Positions 33,449 to 42,697 of a stretch of 64,000 nt of DNA are shown piece by piece. Position 1 is the stretch's first letter. The number at the start of each line of letters is the position of its first letter. The notes under the pieces are model-generated. The model saw only the letters and a list, made by a program, of their open reading frames with translations, was not told where the DNA came from and did no database searches. The DNA comes from Thalassovita mediterranea (GTDB lineage: Bacteria > Pseudomonadota > Alphaproteobacteria > Caulobacterales > Hyphomonadaceae): positions 3,038,001 to 3,102,000 of the forward strand of contig CP080408.1 in the NCBI GenBank assembly GCA_019448215.1, in the 5' to 3' direction. Both the position numbers and the translations under genes were made by a program.

Positions 33449-33703
33449 CTATTTGCCCTTGCGGTTCGGTCGTTGTGTGAGTGTCGACGCCGCAGCAGAT
33501 TTCGCCGCCTTGCTGGCAGACTTTGACTGCAGCGTCTTTGCTGCTGTCGATGCCGCTTTGGCCGAGCTGACTTTCGACGTCTTTGATTGGGCCAGCGCTG
33601 AACCTGCAGCAGACTTTGCAGATCTTGATGCAGAGGAGCTGCGTAGGGTTTTGGACGCTGCGCTGGCAGCCGACTTCCCTGTTCTTTCAGTGTTGCGGGG
33701 CAT
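33449..33703 (-). CDS. Small Ala/Ser/Lys-rich tandem-repeat protein of island A
   Basis: The 84-residue, strongly basic protein consists of two copies of a unit of about 33 residues: ASKTLRSSSASRSAKSAAGS and AAKTLQSKSASKAAKSAAAS, each ending in a Leu-x-Gln-like step (SALAQ and STLTQ). The flanks are basic (MPRNTERTGK and RPNRKGK). It looks like histone H1-type or other low-complexity basic proteins; no enzyme domain is present. It lies between the membrane protein gene and the helicase on the same strand. I do not know its function; DNA binding is a reasonable guess. Confidence 0.7.
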   Translation of the reverse strand: MPRNTERTGKSAASAASKTLRSSSASRSAKSAAGSALAQSKTSKVSSAKAASTAAKTLQSKSASKAAKSAAASTLTQRPNRKGK

Positions 33704-33770
33704 GGATCGGGACTCCTAGCTATAGAATTCCGTTCTTGAAGCGAGTCGCGGCACAAAGCAAGAACATTGG

Positions 33771-34388
33771 TCATGCTGCGTCCTCCATCGACTTCCGGCG
33801 CGCCTCAAACTTCTGCAGAGTTTCTCGAAAGCAGGCCTCTGGATTCCAGTCAGGATTATTCGAAACACGACCAACGGACTCGATTTCGAACCGCTTTCGC
33901 AACGCTGACGCAATTTCCAGTGATTCAAGACCGATGCGCGCATAGCCTTGTTGCCTCGCCTCAAACACCTCATCAAAATCAGGTGGATGAGCATAATCGC
34001 TGGCCGCGTCGATATGGCGGTCCGTGCTTCGCGCCATGTTCGGGAGTGCCAGGATCCGGTGCATCAGCTTTTCGTCGAGACTGCGCCAAGCGATATCGTC
34101 GGGGTAGTCCGGCGGACCAGGTGTTGCGACTTGTGCCTGAAGATATTCCTGGCCGTCACTTGTGCGCCCAGCAGGCTGACCATAAGCGGTGCCGTCATCC
34201 TGAACGACATCGATGCACTTGTCTGCGTATTCGTCGAGCAGGCAGGCCAACCGAATCGCCGCGTACGACCCGTCGCGGCGACGTTGCCGAGAAGACGCCC
34301 ATGCGTCCTTCGAAACGGCGATAAGGCTACCAAGCAGGACACCTGCGAGGCCAATTCCGGCGACTATGAGATCTGTCAGTTCGATCAT
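33771..34388 (-). CDS. Single-pass membrane protein of island A, unknown function
   Basis: The 205-residue protein has one N-terminal helix, LIVAGIGLAGVLLGSLIAV (residues 7-25), and a soluble, mostly helical charged domain beginning KDAWASSRQRRRDGSYAAIR. No known motif is apparent. Its start overlaps the methyltransferase stop by 4 bases (ATGA), so it is translated with it. Single-pass membrane proteins with a cytosolic domain are found in several defence systems as effectors or regulators, but this one has no recognisable signature. It is not part of the yeeABC set that I remember. Confidence 0.75.
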   Translation of the reverse strand: MIELTDLIVAGIGLAGVLLGSLIAVSKDAWASSRQRRRDGSYAAIRLACLLDEYADKCIDVVQDDGTAYGQPAGRTSDGQEYLQAQVATPGPPDYPDDIAWRSLDEKLMHRILALPNMARSTDRHIDAASDYAHPPDFDEVFEARQQGYARIGLESLEIASALRKRFEIESVGRVSNNPDWNPEACFRETLQKFEARRKSMEDAA

Positions 34389-37165
34389 GCGGCGTCCTCC
34401 GCCGCTGTCATTTTCGTGTAGAGATCAAATAGCTTTTCGAGGCGTTCTGTGTCGTTCCTGAAGCGGCGGCCGATATAGATGCGCTCAAGCGTTTCGTCAT
34501 TGCGTTCATGGGCCTCGCGCACGAGGGGGAATTCCTCGTCCATGCGGTCGGGGTCATACATGTCGGCAATGGTCGCGGGGAAGTAATGCTCCCGCGCCAG
34601 CAGGATGTCCTCGGCGCAGCGGGTCAGATCAGCCTTGTTTTTCTCCGTCAGCGCCGGGACCGGAAAAGTGTTCCAGCCGAGGGTGTTGGAGTAGCGGAAA
34701 TCGGTTTTCATTTTGCCGCAGACCGTTGCGATCCAAACGAGATGAAGTTTGGAGACGACCAAGGCCAAATTCCAGATCGGCGCGTCGTAAAGACCAAAGG
34801 CTAGGTTTGTGAGCGTTGTTTTATTGTCTACAAGTCCGGCAGGCAGATACTCGCGGCGCTCAGACGACACTCCCGGTACGACGATAGTCTGCACGTCCCC
34901 AATCCGCATCAACTTCAGTTGGTGAGCGCGGGCCGCAAGCGCATTGGCTCCCTTGTCGCGGCTCGCAAGCCGTACGTCACGCACGGCTTCGATACGCGTC
35001 CGGAGCGAAGGTATTTTCAGAGCTTCCTCCAAGTCATTGTCATTGATCCATACGCAATGACGAAAACCATGACCTATGAAATCTCCGGAGCCAAAAATTC
35101 GACGAATGAATTTCGCCCTCTGTTGATCGCTCAGCGACAATGACGGTATTTCACTTCGATCAAGCAGTAGGTGGCCCCCATCTGTTGGCTTGTTGCCGAA
35201 TTCCATCTCAGCGATATCCGAAATTGGTTGCCGCGTCTTTGTCACGACCACTTCGGTGCCAAGCGTAAGGTACGGAGAAATTCCAGTACCCTGTCGCCTT
35301 GTTGTGCGACCGCTTCCATCATCTTCATAGATTGATTTCGAAGAGCCGCTGATCCTGGCTATTCCGACAATAGCGACCGTTACACCGGCATTATTGCTTG
35401 CGAGGTTAGTCCATTTGAAAGACGTATGAGCAAACCGTATTTCGCAACCAGAAGCGAAAAGCATTGGCCAAAGCAGAGGAACCGACTGACCTTGGCAAAT
35501 CGAGTTCGTAGTCACAAAGGCGGCAACTGTCGGCGTTTTCTCGATATAGGCCGCCGCTTTCAGAAACCAGCCTGATACATAGTCGAGAAAGCCCGGAGAA
35601 TTCATACGCCCGGCGACGACATTTTTGATCTCGTCCTTTTGCTGTTTGGATTGCCAAGTCGAGCCCAAGTAAGGCGGATTCCCGCAAATATACGTCTCCC
35701 AATCCCCGCCATCGCCCGGCTCCAGAGCCAGCCGTCCCGTCGGCCCCGCTAGGTCCTCCTCGACCGCTGACGCCTGTTCCGGCGGCGGGCAAACCTCCAG
35801 CCAATCGAGCCGCAACGCATTGCCGTGCTTGATCCGCCCCGTTTCCTTTAGCGGCAGGACGATCTCGCCTGCGCGTTCCTGGCCCATGGCATCGACGTCG
35901 CACTGATACTCGGCAATCAGCAGCGATAACCGTGCGATCTCGCAGGCAAAGTCCTTGATCTCGATCCCGTAGAAATTCTTCAGCGGGATGACGCTGCGCA
36001 GGTCTTCGCGATCCTTTGAGTCTGCGCTCAGAACCTTCAGGCGGCGCGAGAGGATTTCCGCCTCGATCGCGCGCATCTCCTTGTAGGCGATGACGAGGAA
36101 ATTGCCTGAGCCACAGGCCGGGTCGAAAACGCGGATGCGCCCCAGCCGCTTGCGCAGATTGAGGAGTTTGCGGGGATTGTCGCCAGCCTCCTCAAGCTGC
36201 GCGCGCAGATCATCCAGAAAGAGCGGGTTCAGCACTTTCAGGATGTTCGGCACGCTGGTGTAGTGCATGCCGAGCTCGCCGCGCTCTTCATCCTCGGCGA
36301 CGGCCTGGATCATCGACCCGAAAATGTCGGGGTTGATCGACTTCCAATCGAGGCTCCCGGCATGCAGAAGATAGCTGCGGGCAATCCTGGAGAACCGCGG
36401 CACTTCGTTCGATCCGGCAAACAGGCCGCCATTCACATAAGGAAACGCATCTGCCCAAGGCCTGAGGCCCGCCCCGGCACGTTCCCTGTTCGGGATGTCC
36501 ATGGCGCGAAACAGCTCAGAGATAATGTCGTGCGCGTTGTCGCGATCGCTCATCTGTTCGAGCGTGCGGGTGAACAGGTTCTCCCCGAGAAAGATGCCCG
36601 TATCTTCCGCGAAGAAGCAGAAGATCAGCCGCGCCATGAACTGATTGAGGTCGTGACGGCGTTCATCCGTAGCCCAGTCAGGATTTCCCTTCAGAAGTTC
36701 GACATAGAGGCGATTGAGACGCCCGGTCGCCTGGATATCGATCGGGTTATTCTTGATCGCTTTGACGGTCGTGATGCCTGCGAGCGGAAGAAAGAAACCG
36801 AAATGGTTCGGGAAGTCGCGGTAGTCGCAAACGCGGATGTCGCCTTCGACAAGGTCTTCGGCCTCAAGTGTCTGGCCATCGGTCGCCAGAATGAAGCGGA
36901 CTTTTCCTGTCGTCGTTTTCGGGCTGGCACGGAGTTCCGCGAGCTTCGCGTTCACCTTGCCCGGCTCGGCAACGGCGAGATGGATATTCTTGTACTGAAG
37001 GACGCCGCCCTCAACGTCGGAATTTTTCGCTGCGCTCGCCAGCAGGCGCTTTACCGTCGTCGGCTTGTTGTTGAAGGCTTCAAGGAAAGCACGCGGAAAC
37101 TCTTCTGCATCAAAGGGTGCAGAAGCAAGTTCAGATATGGCTTCTTCAATCTCAACGGCGTTCAT
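34385..37165 (-). CDS. DNA adenine methyltransferase, YeeA/MmeI type, of island A
   Basis: The 926-residue protein has the amino-methyltransferase motifs VFDPACGSGNFLVIAY (residues 347-360) and CGNPPYLGS (about 494-502), with a helical N-terminal domain (1-340) and a C-terminal target-recognition part (about 600-920). The arrangement follows MmeI/YeeA-type single-chain methyltransferases. No PD-(D/E)xK nuclease pair is obvious in the first 100 residues, so it may need the helicase and GIY-YIG gene for any restriction. It is the first gene of the island A operon, followed by the membrane protein, the repeat protein, the helicase and the GIY-YIG gene. Substrate: N6-adenine methylation inferred from NPPY. 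Confidence 0.9.
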   Translation of the reverse strand: MNAVEIEEAISELASAPFDAEEFPRAFLEAFNNKPTTVKRLLASAAKNSDVEGGVLQYKNIHLAVAEPGKVNAKLAELRASPKTTTGKVRFILATDGQTLEAEDLVEGDIRVCDYRDFPNHFGFFLPLAGITTVKAIKNNPIDIQATGRLNRLYVELLKGNPDWATDERRHDLNQFMARLIFCFFAEDTGIFLGENLFTRTLEQMSDRDNAHDIISELFRAMDIPNRERAGAGLRPWADAFPYVNGGLFAGSNEVPRFSRIARSYLLHAGSLDWKSINPDIFGSMIQAVAEDEERGELGMHYTSVPNILKVLNPLFLDDLRAQLEEAGDNPRKLLNLRKRLGRIRVFDPACGSGNFLVIAYKEMRAIEAEILSRRLKVLSADSKDREDLRSVIPLKNFYGIEIKDFACEIARLSLLIAEYQCDVDAMGQERAGEIVLPLKETGRIKHGNALRLDWLEVCPPPEQASAVEEDLAGPTGRLALEPGDGGDWETYICGNPPYLGSTWQSKQQKDEIKNVVAGRMNSPGFLDYVSGWFLKAAAYIEKTPTVAAFVTTNSICQGQSVPLLWPMLFASGCEIRFAHTSFKWTNLASNNAGVTVAIVGIARISGSSKSIYEDDGSGRTTRRQGTGISPYLTLGTEVVVTKTRQPISDIAEMEFGNKPTDGGHLLLDRSEIPSLSLSDQQRAKFIRRIFGSGDFIGHGFRHCVWINDNDLEEALKIPSLRTRIEAVRDVRLASRDKGANALAARAHQLKLMRIGDVQTIVVPGVSSERREYLPAGLVDNKTTLTNLAFGLYDAPIWNLALVVSKLHLVWIATVCGKMKTDFRYSNTLGWNTFPVPALTEKNKADLTRCAEDILLAREHYFPATIADMYDPDRMDEEFPLVREAHERNDETLERIYIGRRFRNDTERLEKLFDLYTKMTAAEDAA

Positions 37166-37523
37166 GAATCAGTTTCAGACCTCAAACAGGTCTTTAAGCG
37201 CAGATAGACCATTAAATGAAGCGATTCGGGGCACGTCGGCTTGATCGACGCCCGCAAGTCAGCGCCCGTGACCCCTCTGGCGCCAGCCAGTGGGAAGCGC
37301 GGGCGCGCGGCCAGCCGGCGAGACCCAGAACCACGTTCTCAAGACGAACATCCGGACCCTCATTGAGCCTCGCCGGGCCGGTCGGCGCATGACGGCCCCG
37401 CGGCTCCGGGGTGAGCGCCGGGCGAAGGTCGGCGATGGGCCCGGACCGCCTTGAGCCTCAGAGAGAAGCTATCCAGCCGGGCGAACAGTCCCGCGCCACT
37501 GGCGCGGGCAGGCCGCAAATGAC
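37166..37523. other. Intergenic region at the left edge of the transfer regulator
   Basis: About 360 bases between the island A operon start and the DUF2285 gene. It contains no supported gene. The right end has the hairpin at 37490-37508. The left end must hold the methyltransferase promoter (no clear -35/-10 pair identified). Confidence 0.5.
37490..37508 (-). terminator. Perfect 8-bp hairpin after the DUF2285 gene
   Basis: CCCGCGCC-ACT-GGCGCGGG lies 16 bases after the minus-strand stop codon. There is no T-run, so it is a candidate transcript-end structure rather than a proven terminator. Confidence 0.5.
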
Positions 37524-38372
37524 TCAGGCCGCCTGACGATCCCCGCCCAGGCGCGCACCGAGAAGCTCCATCAGATACCCGCCGTCGCGCAAGCCCTGAG
37601 CCTTAGAGATGACATAGCGCACGGATGCGCGCAGCGAACTGCCATCGACGCCCCACTCCTCCGCGACCGCCTTCGGCCCGTGGAGCAGTGCGGCGATCTC
37701 CCGCTGGCTCATGCCGGCCTTCAGGCAATCAAGCGCGATGACGCCATTGCGCAAGATCTGGGTCGTCTTCGTCCAGCGTGCCGCCGATGTGTTCGGTCCT
37801 CTTCCGTAAAGCCGGAAGGCTTCCTTCTGGAGCTTCAGCTTGCGCTCATAGGCGACCATGTCCGAAATCTGCAGCTTCATGCGTACGGGCTCGAGGCTAA
37901 GCAGCGACATGCCCGTGCAGCGCACCTGCACGACGCAGTCATTTCCTCGAAGCAGGAGATATTCCCGGCCCGCCCTGTCGGTGATGTGCGTGATGTCGCA
38001 ATGAGGCACGGTTCGATCCCAGATGTCACATCCCTGCCCCGGCTTGCGCGGTGTGCAGTTCACCTCGACCTGGTCAGGAAAGACATAGTGGCTCCAGACG
38101 GCGTCGGCCTCGAAGCCGTTGAGATCGGGGTCCGGCATGAAGATGAGGCCCCAGCGCTCGGCAAGGGTCTGCGGCACGCGCGAACGCAGGATGCGGATGT
38201 CGGCGCAATCGGCCTTCTTTTCAGAAATGTCGTCGACTTTGCGAGTCGCCGCGTCATCGCGAAAATCATCATTGCGGCGAACATATTCCCAGGCCCAGCG
38301 GTCCGCTGAAAGATGCGAGAGATAGTCGTAAGCGGCTGTTTCCGCATTGGTTTCAAGCGCAAAGGTCTTCAT
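37524..38372 (-). CDS. DUF2285 (DUF6499-type) transcriptional regulator of the ICE
   Basis: The 282-residue protein begins MKTFALETNAETAAYDYLSH; the AAYDYLSHLSADRWAWEYVR segment and following RRNDDFR match the DUF6499 N-terminal domain, and the C-terminal region (SQREIAALLHGPKAVAEEWG and SSLRASVRYVISKAQGLRDG) is a DUF2285 helix-turn-helix. This two-domain type is common in alphaproteobacterial ICEs, divergent from trbB, and is thought to regulate transfer genes. ATG 38372 has GGAGG 8 bases upstream; a longer start at 38438 is less likely. Spacing to trbB is 266 bases of divergent promoter region. Confidence 0.85.
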   Translation of the reverse strand: MKTFALETNAETAAYDYLSHLSADRWAWEYVRRNDDFRDDAATRKVDDISEKKADCADIRILRSRVPQTLAERWGLIFMPDPDLNGFEADAVWSHYVFPDQVEVNCTPRKPGQGCDIWDRTVPHCDITHITDRAGREYLLLRGNDCVVQVRCTGMSLLSLEPVRMKLQISDMVAYERKLKLQKEAFRLYGRGPNTSAARWTKTTQILRNGVIALDCLKAGMSQREIAALLHGPKAVAEEWGVDGSSLRASVRYVISKAQGLRDGGYLMELLGARLGGDRQAA

Positions 38373-38638
38373 GCTCTTTCCTCCACTTGCAGACGAAAGA
38401 GCAAAATTCGTTCCACTTTTGCGCGATTCATTCGGCACGCGCCCAACTTAAGGATAATGGCGCATCCAATCGGACTGGATTCGCTCCGGATGGGTTCAGC
38501 CTTTGCGTGTCTATTTATTTCGCGCCTTGCAGAGGTTTGCGGGAGCCTGCTGCGTTTTGCTTTCATTGGCTCGCATTCGAACTGATGCGGCAGCGGTGCT
38601 GCTGGGATGATTGAGGGGTCCACGAAAGGCCCCGTTCC

Positions 38639-39634
38639 ATGTCACCTCCCTCGCACCACCTGGAGACCGAAACCCGCCGCACAGCGATGCTGCGCACGGC
38701 CTTCTGCCCGGTGGTGCGCGAGGCGCTGGAAGCGCCCGATACGATCGAGATCATGGCCAATCCGGACGGCTCTGTCTGGATCGAGACGGCCGGGATCGGG
38801 CTCATCGTGTCCGATCACACTCTTGCCCCTTCAGACCGCGAGCGCGTCATCCGGCTCGTGGCGTCCGGGGTGGGAGAAGCTGCCAGCCGCAACTCCCCAA
38901 TCGTCTCTGCCGAACTCCCCGGCAGTGGCGAGCGGTTTGAGGGGCTTCTTCCACCTGTCTCGACCGCGCCCTGCTTTTCGATCCGCAAGCCCGCGACGAC
39001 GCCGTTCGAGCTGGGCGACTATGTCGATCAAGGCGCGCTCGCCCCTGCACTGGCTGCCGCACTCCAGGACGCGATTGCGAACCATGCGAACATTCTGATC
39101 GCCGGCGGCACGTCATCCGGCAAGACGACCTTCACGAACGCGCTTCTTGCCGAACCTTCGCTCCATGACGACCGCATCCTCATTCTGGAGGATACGCGCG
39201 AACTTCGCTGCGCCGCGCCCAATGTGGTCCAGCTTCGCACGCATCGCGGCAGCACCAGCCTGCAGGACCTTGTCCGCTCGACTCTGCGCTTGCGCCCCGA
39301 CCGGATCATTGTCGGCGAGGTACGCGGTGCTGAAGCGCTCGATCTCCTGAAGGCCTGGAACACCGGCCATCCGGGCGGGATCACCACGCTGCATGCCAAC
39401 TCCGCCCACGGTGCACTTACCCGCCTTGAACAGTTGACGCTGGAGGCGACGCCCCGCGCGCCCTTCGACCTCATTGCAGAAGCGATCGACGTTGTCGTCT
39501 TCATGAGTCGCGCGGGCGGTCAGCGCCGCGTTGAAGAGGCGCTCCGCGTCACCGGCTTTGGCGAGGAGGGCTACCAGACCCAGCCGCTCGTCTCCCGATC
39601 TCTCTCACTCGTCCAACACGGAGAACTCCCATGA
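38639..39634 (+). CDS. trbB: Conjugal transfer ATPase TrbB (VirB11-like)
   Basis: The 331-residue hexameric ATPase powers pilus assembly and substrate switching at the inner-membrane face. It has Walker A IAGGTSSGKTTFTNALL (about residue 160), an Asp box LILEDTREL (about 190) and the His box GHPGGITTLHAN (about 247). Length fits VirB11 proteins. The ribosome site is weak (AAAGG about 10 bases upstream). It is the first trb gene; stop overlaps trbC by 4 bases. Confidence 0.93.
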   Translation: MSPPSHHLETETRRTAMLRTAFCPVVREALEAPDTIEIMANPDGSVWIETAGIGLIVSDHTLAPSDRERVIRLVASGVGEAASRNSPIVSAELPGSGERFEGLLPPVSTAPCFSIRKPATTPFELGDYVDQGALAPALAAALQDAIANHANILIAGGTSSGKTTFTNALLAEPSLHDDRILILEDTRELRCAAPNVVQLRTHRGSTSLQDLVRSTLRLRPDRIIVGEVRGAEALDLLKAWNTGHPGGITTLHANSAHGALTRLEQLTLEATPRAPFDLIAEAIDVVVFMSRAGGQRRVEEALRVTGFGEEGYQTQPLVSRSLSLVQHGELP

Positions 39635-39966
39635 CGCTCTACAAACACCTCCAGACCGTGAACCGAACGGTCCAGGTCGCGGCCTGTATCGGTCTCGGCT
39701 TGATGATCGCGGGTCCGGCCCACGCCGCAGGCTCCGGCATGCCCTGGGAAGGCCCGCTCGATCAGATCCTGACCTCGATCGAGGGCCCGGTCGCCCGGAT
39801 TGTGGCGGTCATTATCATAACGATCACCGGCCTGACCCTCGCTTTTGGTGAGACCAGTGGCGGCATGCGCAAGCTGATCCAGATCGTTTTCGGCCTGTCC
39901 ATTGCCTTCGCCGCGACCAGCTTCTTCCTGACTTTTTTCTCGTTCGGCGGCGGAGCGCTGGTGTGA
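39631..39966 (+). CDS. trbC: TrbC pilin (VirB2-like)
   Basis: The 111-residue precursor has a signal region (VAACIGLGLMIAGPAHAAG) and two membrane helices (VARIVAVIIITITGLTLAFG and IQIVFGLSIAFAATSFFLTF), the usual VirB2/TrbC layout. It would be cleaved and probably cyclised by the TraF-like peptidase (25313). Overlaps trbB and trbD by 4 and 1 bases. Confidence 0.9.
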   Translation: MTLYKHLQTVNRTVQVAACIGLGLMIAGPAHAAGSGMPWEGPLDQILTSIEGPVARIVAVIIITITGLTLAFGETSGGMRKLIQIVFGLSIAFAATSFFLTFFSFGGGALV

Positions 39967-40220
39967 TGGCAGAAGGCTACGAAATCCCGCTCCACCGCTC
40001 GCTGACCGAGCCGATCCTGATGGCAGGCGCGCCGCGCACGGCCGCCATCGCCATCGGGACGCTCGCCGCAGCGATCGGCCTTGGCCTCCAGCTCTGGATA
40101 CCGGGCCTCGTCATTTGGGCGGTCGGGCATTCGGCGGCAGTGTTCGTGGCGCGAAGCGATCCGGATTTCATGGCCGTTGCGAGCCGTTCAACACGCCACA
40201 AGGAGCATCTGACATGCTGA
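39966..40220 (+). CDS. trbD: TrbD (VirB3-like) inner-membrane protein
   Basis: The 84-residue protein begins MAEGYEIPLHRSLTEPILMA, the conserved VirB3/TrbD opening, followed by one membrane hairpin (AIAIGTLAAAIGLGLQLW and LVIWAVGHSAAVFVA). ATG 39966 overlaps the trbC stop by one base (TGATG). The 3' end overlaps the trbE start by 7 bases. Confidence 0.9.
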   Translation: MAEGYEIPLHRSLTEPILMAGAPRTAAIAIGTLAAAIGLGLQLWIPGLVIWAVGHSAAVFVARSDPDFMAVASRSTRHKEHLTC

Positions 40221-42685
40221 ACCTCAAGGAATACGCAGACACACCAAAACTGCTCGCAGACTATCTTCCCTGGGCCTGTCTCGTCGCGCCGGGCGTCGTC
40301 CTCAACAAGGACGGCTCGTTCCAGACCACGTTCCGCTATCGCGGCCCTGACCTTGAAAGCTCGACCGAGGAAGAACTCGTCTCCGTCATGGCGCGGGTCA
40401 ACAATGTGCTGCGCCGGTTCGGCTCGGGCTGGGCGCTGTTCTTCGAGGCGCAGCGTAATGAAGTGCATGACTATCCGGAAGCGGAGTTTCCCGACGCGCT
40501 CTCCTGGCTGATCGATCAGGAACGCGCGCTACAGGCTGAGGAATCCGGCGCCCGCTTTGAGAGCGCCTATTACCTCACCCTTTTGTGGTTGCCGCCGGCG
40601 GACGCCACGGGCCGCGCGGAGAAGGCGCTGATCCAGCGCGCCGAGACAGAAGACGCCGCGACCTGGCGCCACCGGCTGGAAACGTTCCAGCAACAAACGG
40701 ACAGAGTCTTTGACCTTCTCTCCACCTGTCTCGCCGAAATCGCAAAGCTCTCAGACGATGAGACGCTGATCTACCTGCACTCGACCATCTCGACGAAGCG
40801 CCATCCGGTTGTCACGCCCGAGCTCCCCGTCTTTCTTGACGCGGTGCTGGCCGACGAGCCCTTCGCGGGCGGCCTTGAGCCGATGATCGGCGAGGCGCAC
40901 CTCCGCACCCTGACCATTCTCGGATTCCCGGCCTCAACCCTGCCCGGCATACTCGATGAGCTGAACCGGCAGGGCTTTGCCTATCGCTGGGCGACACGGT
41001 TCATCGCCATGGACAAGGCCGAAGCCGAGAAGGTTCTGGGCAAGAAGCGCCGTCACTGGTTCGCCAAACGTAAATCCATCGGCGCGGTGCTGCGCGAGAC
41101 CATGTTCAATGAACAGGCCGCGCTCGTCGACAATGACGCTGACAACAAGGCCGGTGATGCCGATGCCGCCCTTCAGGAACTTGGCGCCGACCTTGTCTCC
41201 TACGGCTATGTCACCACGACCATCACGGTCGCAGATCCCGACCGGCGCACCGTCGACGAACATATCCGGATCGCCGAGCGCATCGTGACTGGCCGCGGCT
41301 TCACGGCGATCCGTGAGACGCTCAACGCCGTCGATGCCTGGCTCGGAAGCCTGCCCGGCCATCCATACGCCAATGTCCGCCAGCCGATCCTGCACACGCT
41401 GAACCTTGCCCATATGGTGCCGCTGTCTGCAGTCTGGGCGGGCGAAGAGACCAACCGGCACCTGCAAGCCCCAGCGCTGATCCAGGCGCAGACTGATGGC
41501 ACCACACCGTTCCGGCTGAACCTGCACATTGGCGATGTCGGCCATACGCTGGTGGTCGGCCCGACCGGCGCGGGCAAGTCAGTCCTGCTCTCGCTGCTCG
41601 CCCTGCAATGGAAGCGTTACGAGGGCGCTCAGGTCTTCATATTCGACAAGGGGCGCTCTGCCCGAGCCGCAACGCTCTGCATGGGCGGCAGGCATGTTGA
41701 TCTCGGCAGCTCCAAAGCTCCAAGCCTGCAACCCCTAAAGGACATCGACTCCGAACACGGCGCAAGCTTTGCCGCCGACTGGCTCGCGGGCCTGTGCGCC
41801 AATGAAGGCGTCGCCATGACGCCGGACCTGAAAGCCCGGCTCTGGGAAGCGATCCAGTCTCTCAGCTCAGCGCCTGAAACCGAGCGCACGCTGACCGGCC
41901 TGACGCTGATGCTGCAGGACGAAACCCTTAAATCCGCTCTGCACCCTTTCACGCTGGAAGGCCCGCATGGCCGGCTGCTCGATGCCGATCATGAAAGCCT
42001 AGCCCTCGCCGACACGGTCTGTTTCGAGATGGAAGCGCTGATGCATGCAAAGGGCGCTGTGGCGCCCGTGATCACCTATCTCTTCCACCGGCTCGAAGCG
42101 CGGTTCGACGGCAGACCGACGCTCCTCGTCCTCGATGAAGCCTGGCTCTTTCTAGATGATCCGATGTTTGCCGCGCGCCTCCGCGAATGGCTCAAGACCC
42201 TGCGAAAGAAAAACGTGTCCGTCGTGTTCGCGACCCAAAGCCTGGCTGACATCGCGAACTCGTCGATCGCACCAGCCTTGGTGGAATCCTGCCCGACGCG
42301 TATCTTCCTGCCAAATGAACGCGCGCAGGAACCGCTGGCCTGCGAAACCTATCAGCGCTTCGGCCTGAATGCGCGCCAGATCGAACTGATATCAAGAGCC
42401 ACGCCCAAGCGCGACTATTACTACCAGTCCCCGCTCGGTGCGCGCGTCTTCGATCTCGGTCTGGGACCGATCACACTTTCTGTCTGTGGCGCATCCTCAC
42501 CTGAAGATCAGATCCGCATGGACCGCATCTGGGCAGAGACCGAAGGGGACGGGTTCGCGGCCTGCTGGCTGATCGAGAAGGCGCTGCCCTGGGCGGCAGA
42601 GCTTCTCGATCGATGGCCGGGCCATGCGCCCCAACCTGGCGCAGACGCGCCTTTCCAGCCCTCAAAATTTCTCGCCGCCGAATAG
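40214..42685 (+). CDS. trbE: Conjugal transfer ATPase TrbE (VirB4-like)
   Basis: The 823-residue ATPase is the largest trb protein. Walker A is VVGPTGAGKSVLLSLLALQW (about residue 447), Walker B is LLVLDEAWLFLDDPMFAARL (about residue 637), and the C-terminal motif VVFATQSLADIANSSIAPAL follows. The N-terminal domain (about 1-420) is typical of VirB4 and contacts the inner-membrane platform. ATG 40214 has AAGGAG about 10 bases upstream and starts MLNLKEYADTPKLLADYLPW; the longer frame from 40115 runs back through trbD and is not real. Confidence 0.94.
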   Translation: MLNLKEYADTPKLLADYLPWACLVAPGVVLNKDGSFQTTFRYRGPDLESSTEEELVSVMARVNNVLRRFGSGWALFFEAQRNEVHDYPEAEFPDALSWLIDQERALQAEESGARFESAYYLTLLWLPPADATGRAEKALIQRAETEDAATWRHRLETFQQQTDRVFDLLSTCLAEIAKLSDDETLIYLHSTISTKRHPVVTPELPVFLDAVLADEPFAGGLEPMIGEAHLRTLTILGFPASTLPGILDELNRQGFAYRWATRFIAMDKAEAEKVLGKKRRHWFAKRKSIGAVLRETMFNEQAALVDNDADNKAGDADAALQELGADLVSYGYVTTTITVADPDRRTVDEHIRIAERIVTGRGFTAIRETLNAVDAWLGSLPGHPYANVRQPILHTLNLAHMVPLSAVWAGEETNRHLQAPALIQAQTDGTTPFRLNLHIGDVGHTLVVGPTGAGKSVLLSLLALQWKRYEGAQVFIFDKGRSARAATLCMGGRHVDLGSSKAPSLQPLKDIDSEHGASFAADWLAGLCANEGVAMTPDLKARLWEAIQSLSSAPETERTLTGLTLMLQDETLKSALHPFTLEGPHGRLLDADHESLALADTVCFEMEALMHAKGAVAPVITYLFHRLEARFDGRPTLLVLDEAWLFLDDPMFAARLREWLKTLRKKNVSVVFATQSLADIANSSIAPALVESCPTRIFLPNERAQEPLACETYQRFGLNARQIELISRATPKRDYYYQSPLGARVFDLGLGPITLSVCGASSPEDQIRMDRIWAETEGDGFAACWLIEKALPWAAELLDRWPGHAPQPGADAPFQPSKFLAAE

Positions 42686-42697
42686 GAGCCTGTCCCC

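Noticed and set aside
33449-33703. Toxin-antitoxin partner for the membrane protein
   Set aside because: The repeat protein has no antitoxin-type DNA-binding fold and the genes are separated by about 70 bases; no evidence beyond adjacency.
30142-37165. BREX or DISARM system
   Set aside because: No BrxC, PglZ, DrmA/DrmB-type or PLD gene is present; the set fits a yeeABC-like layout better.
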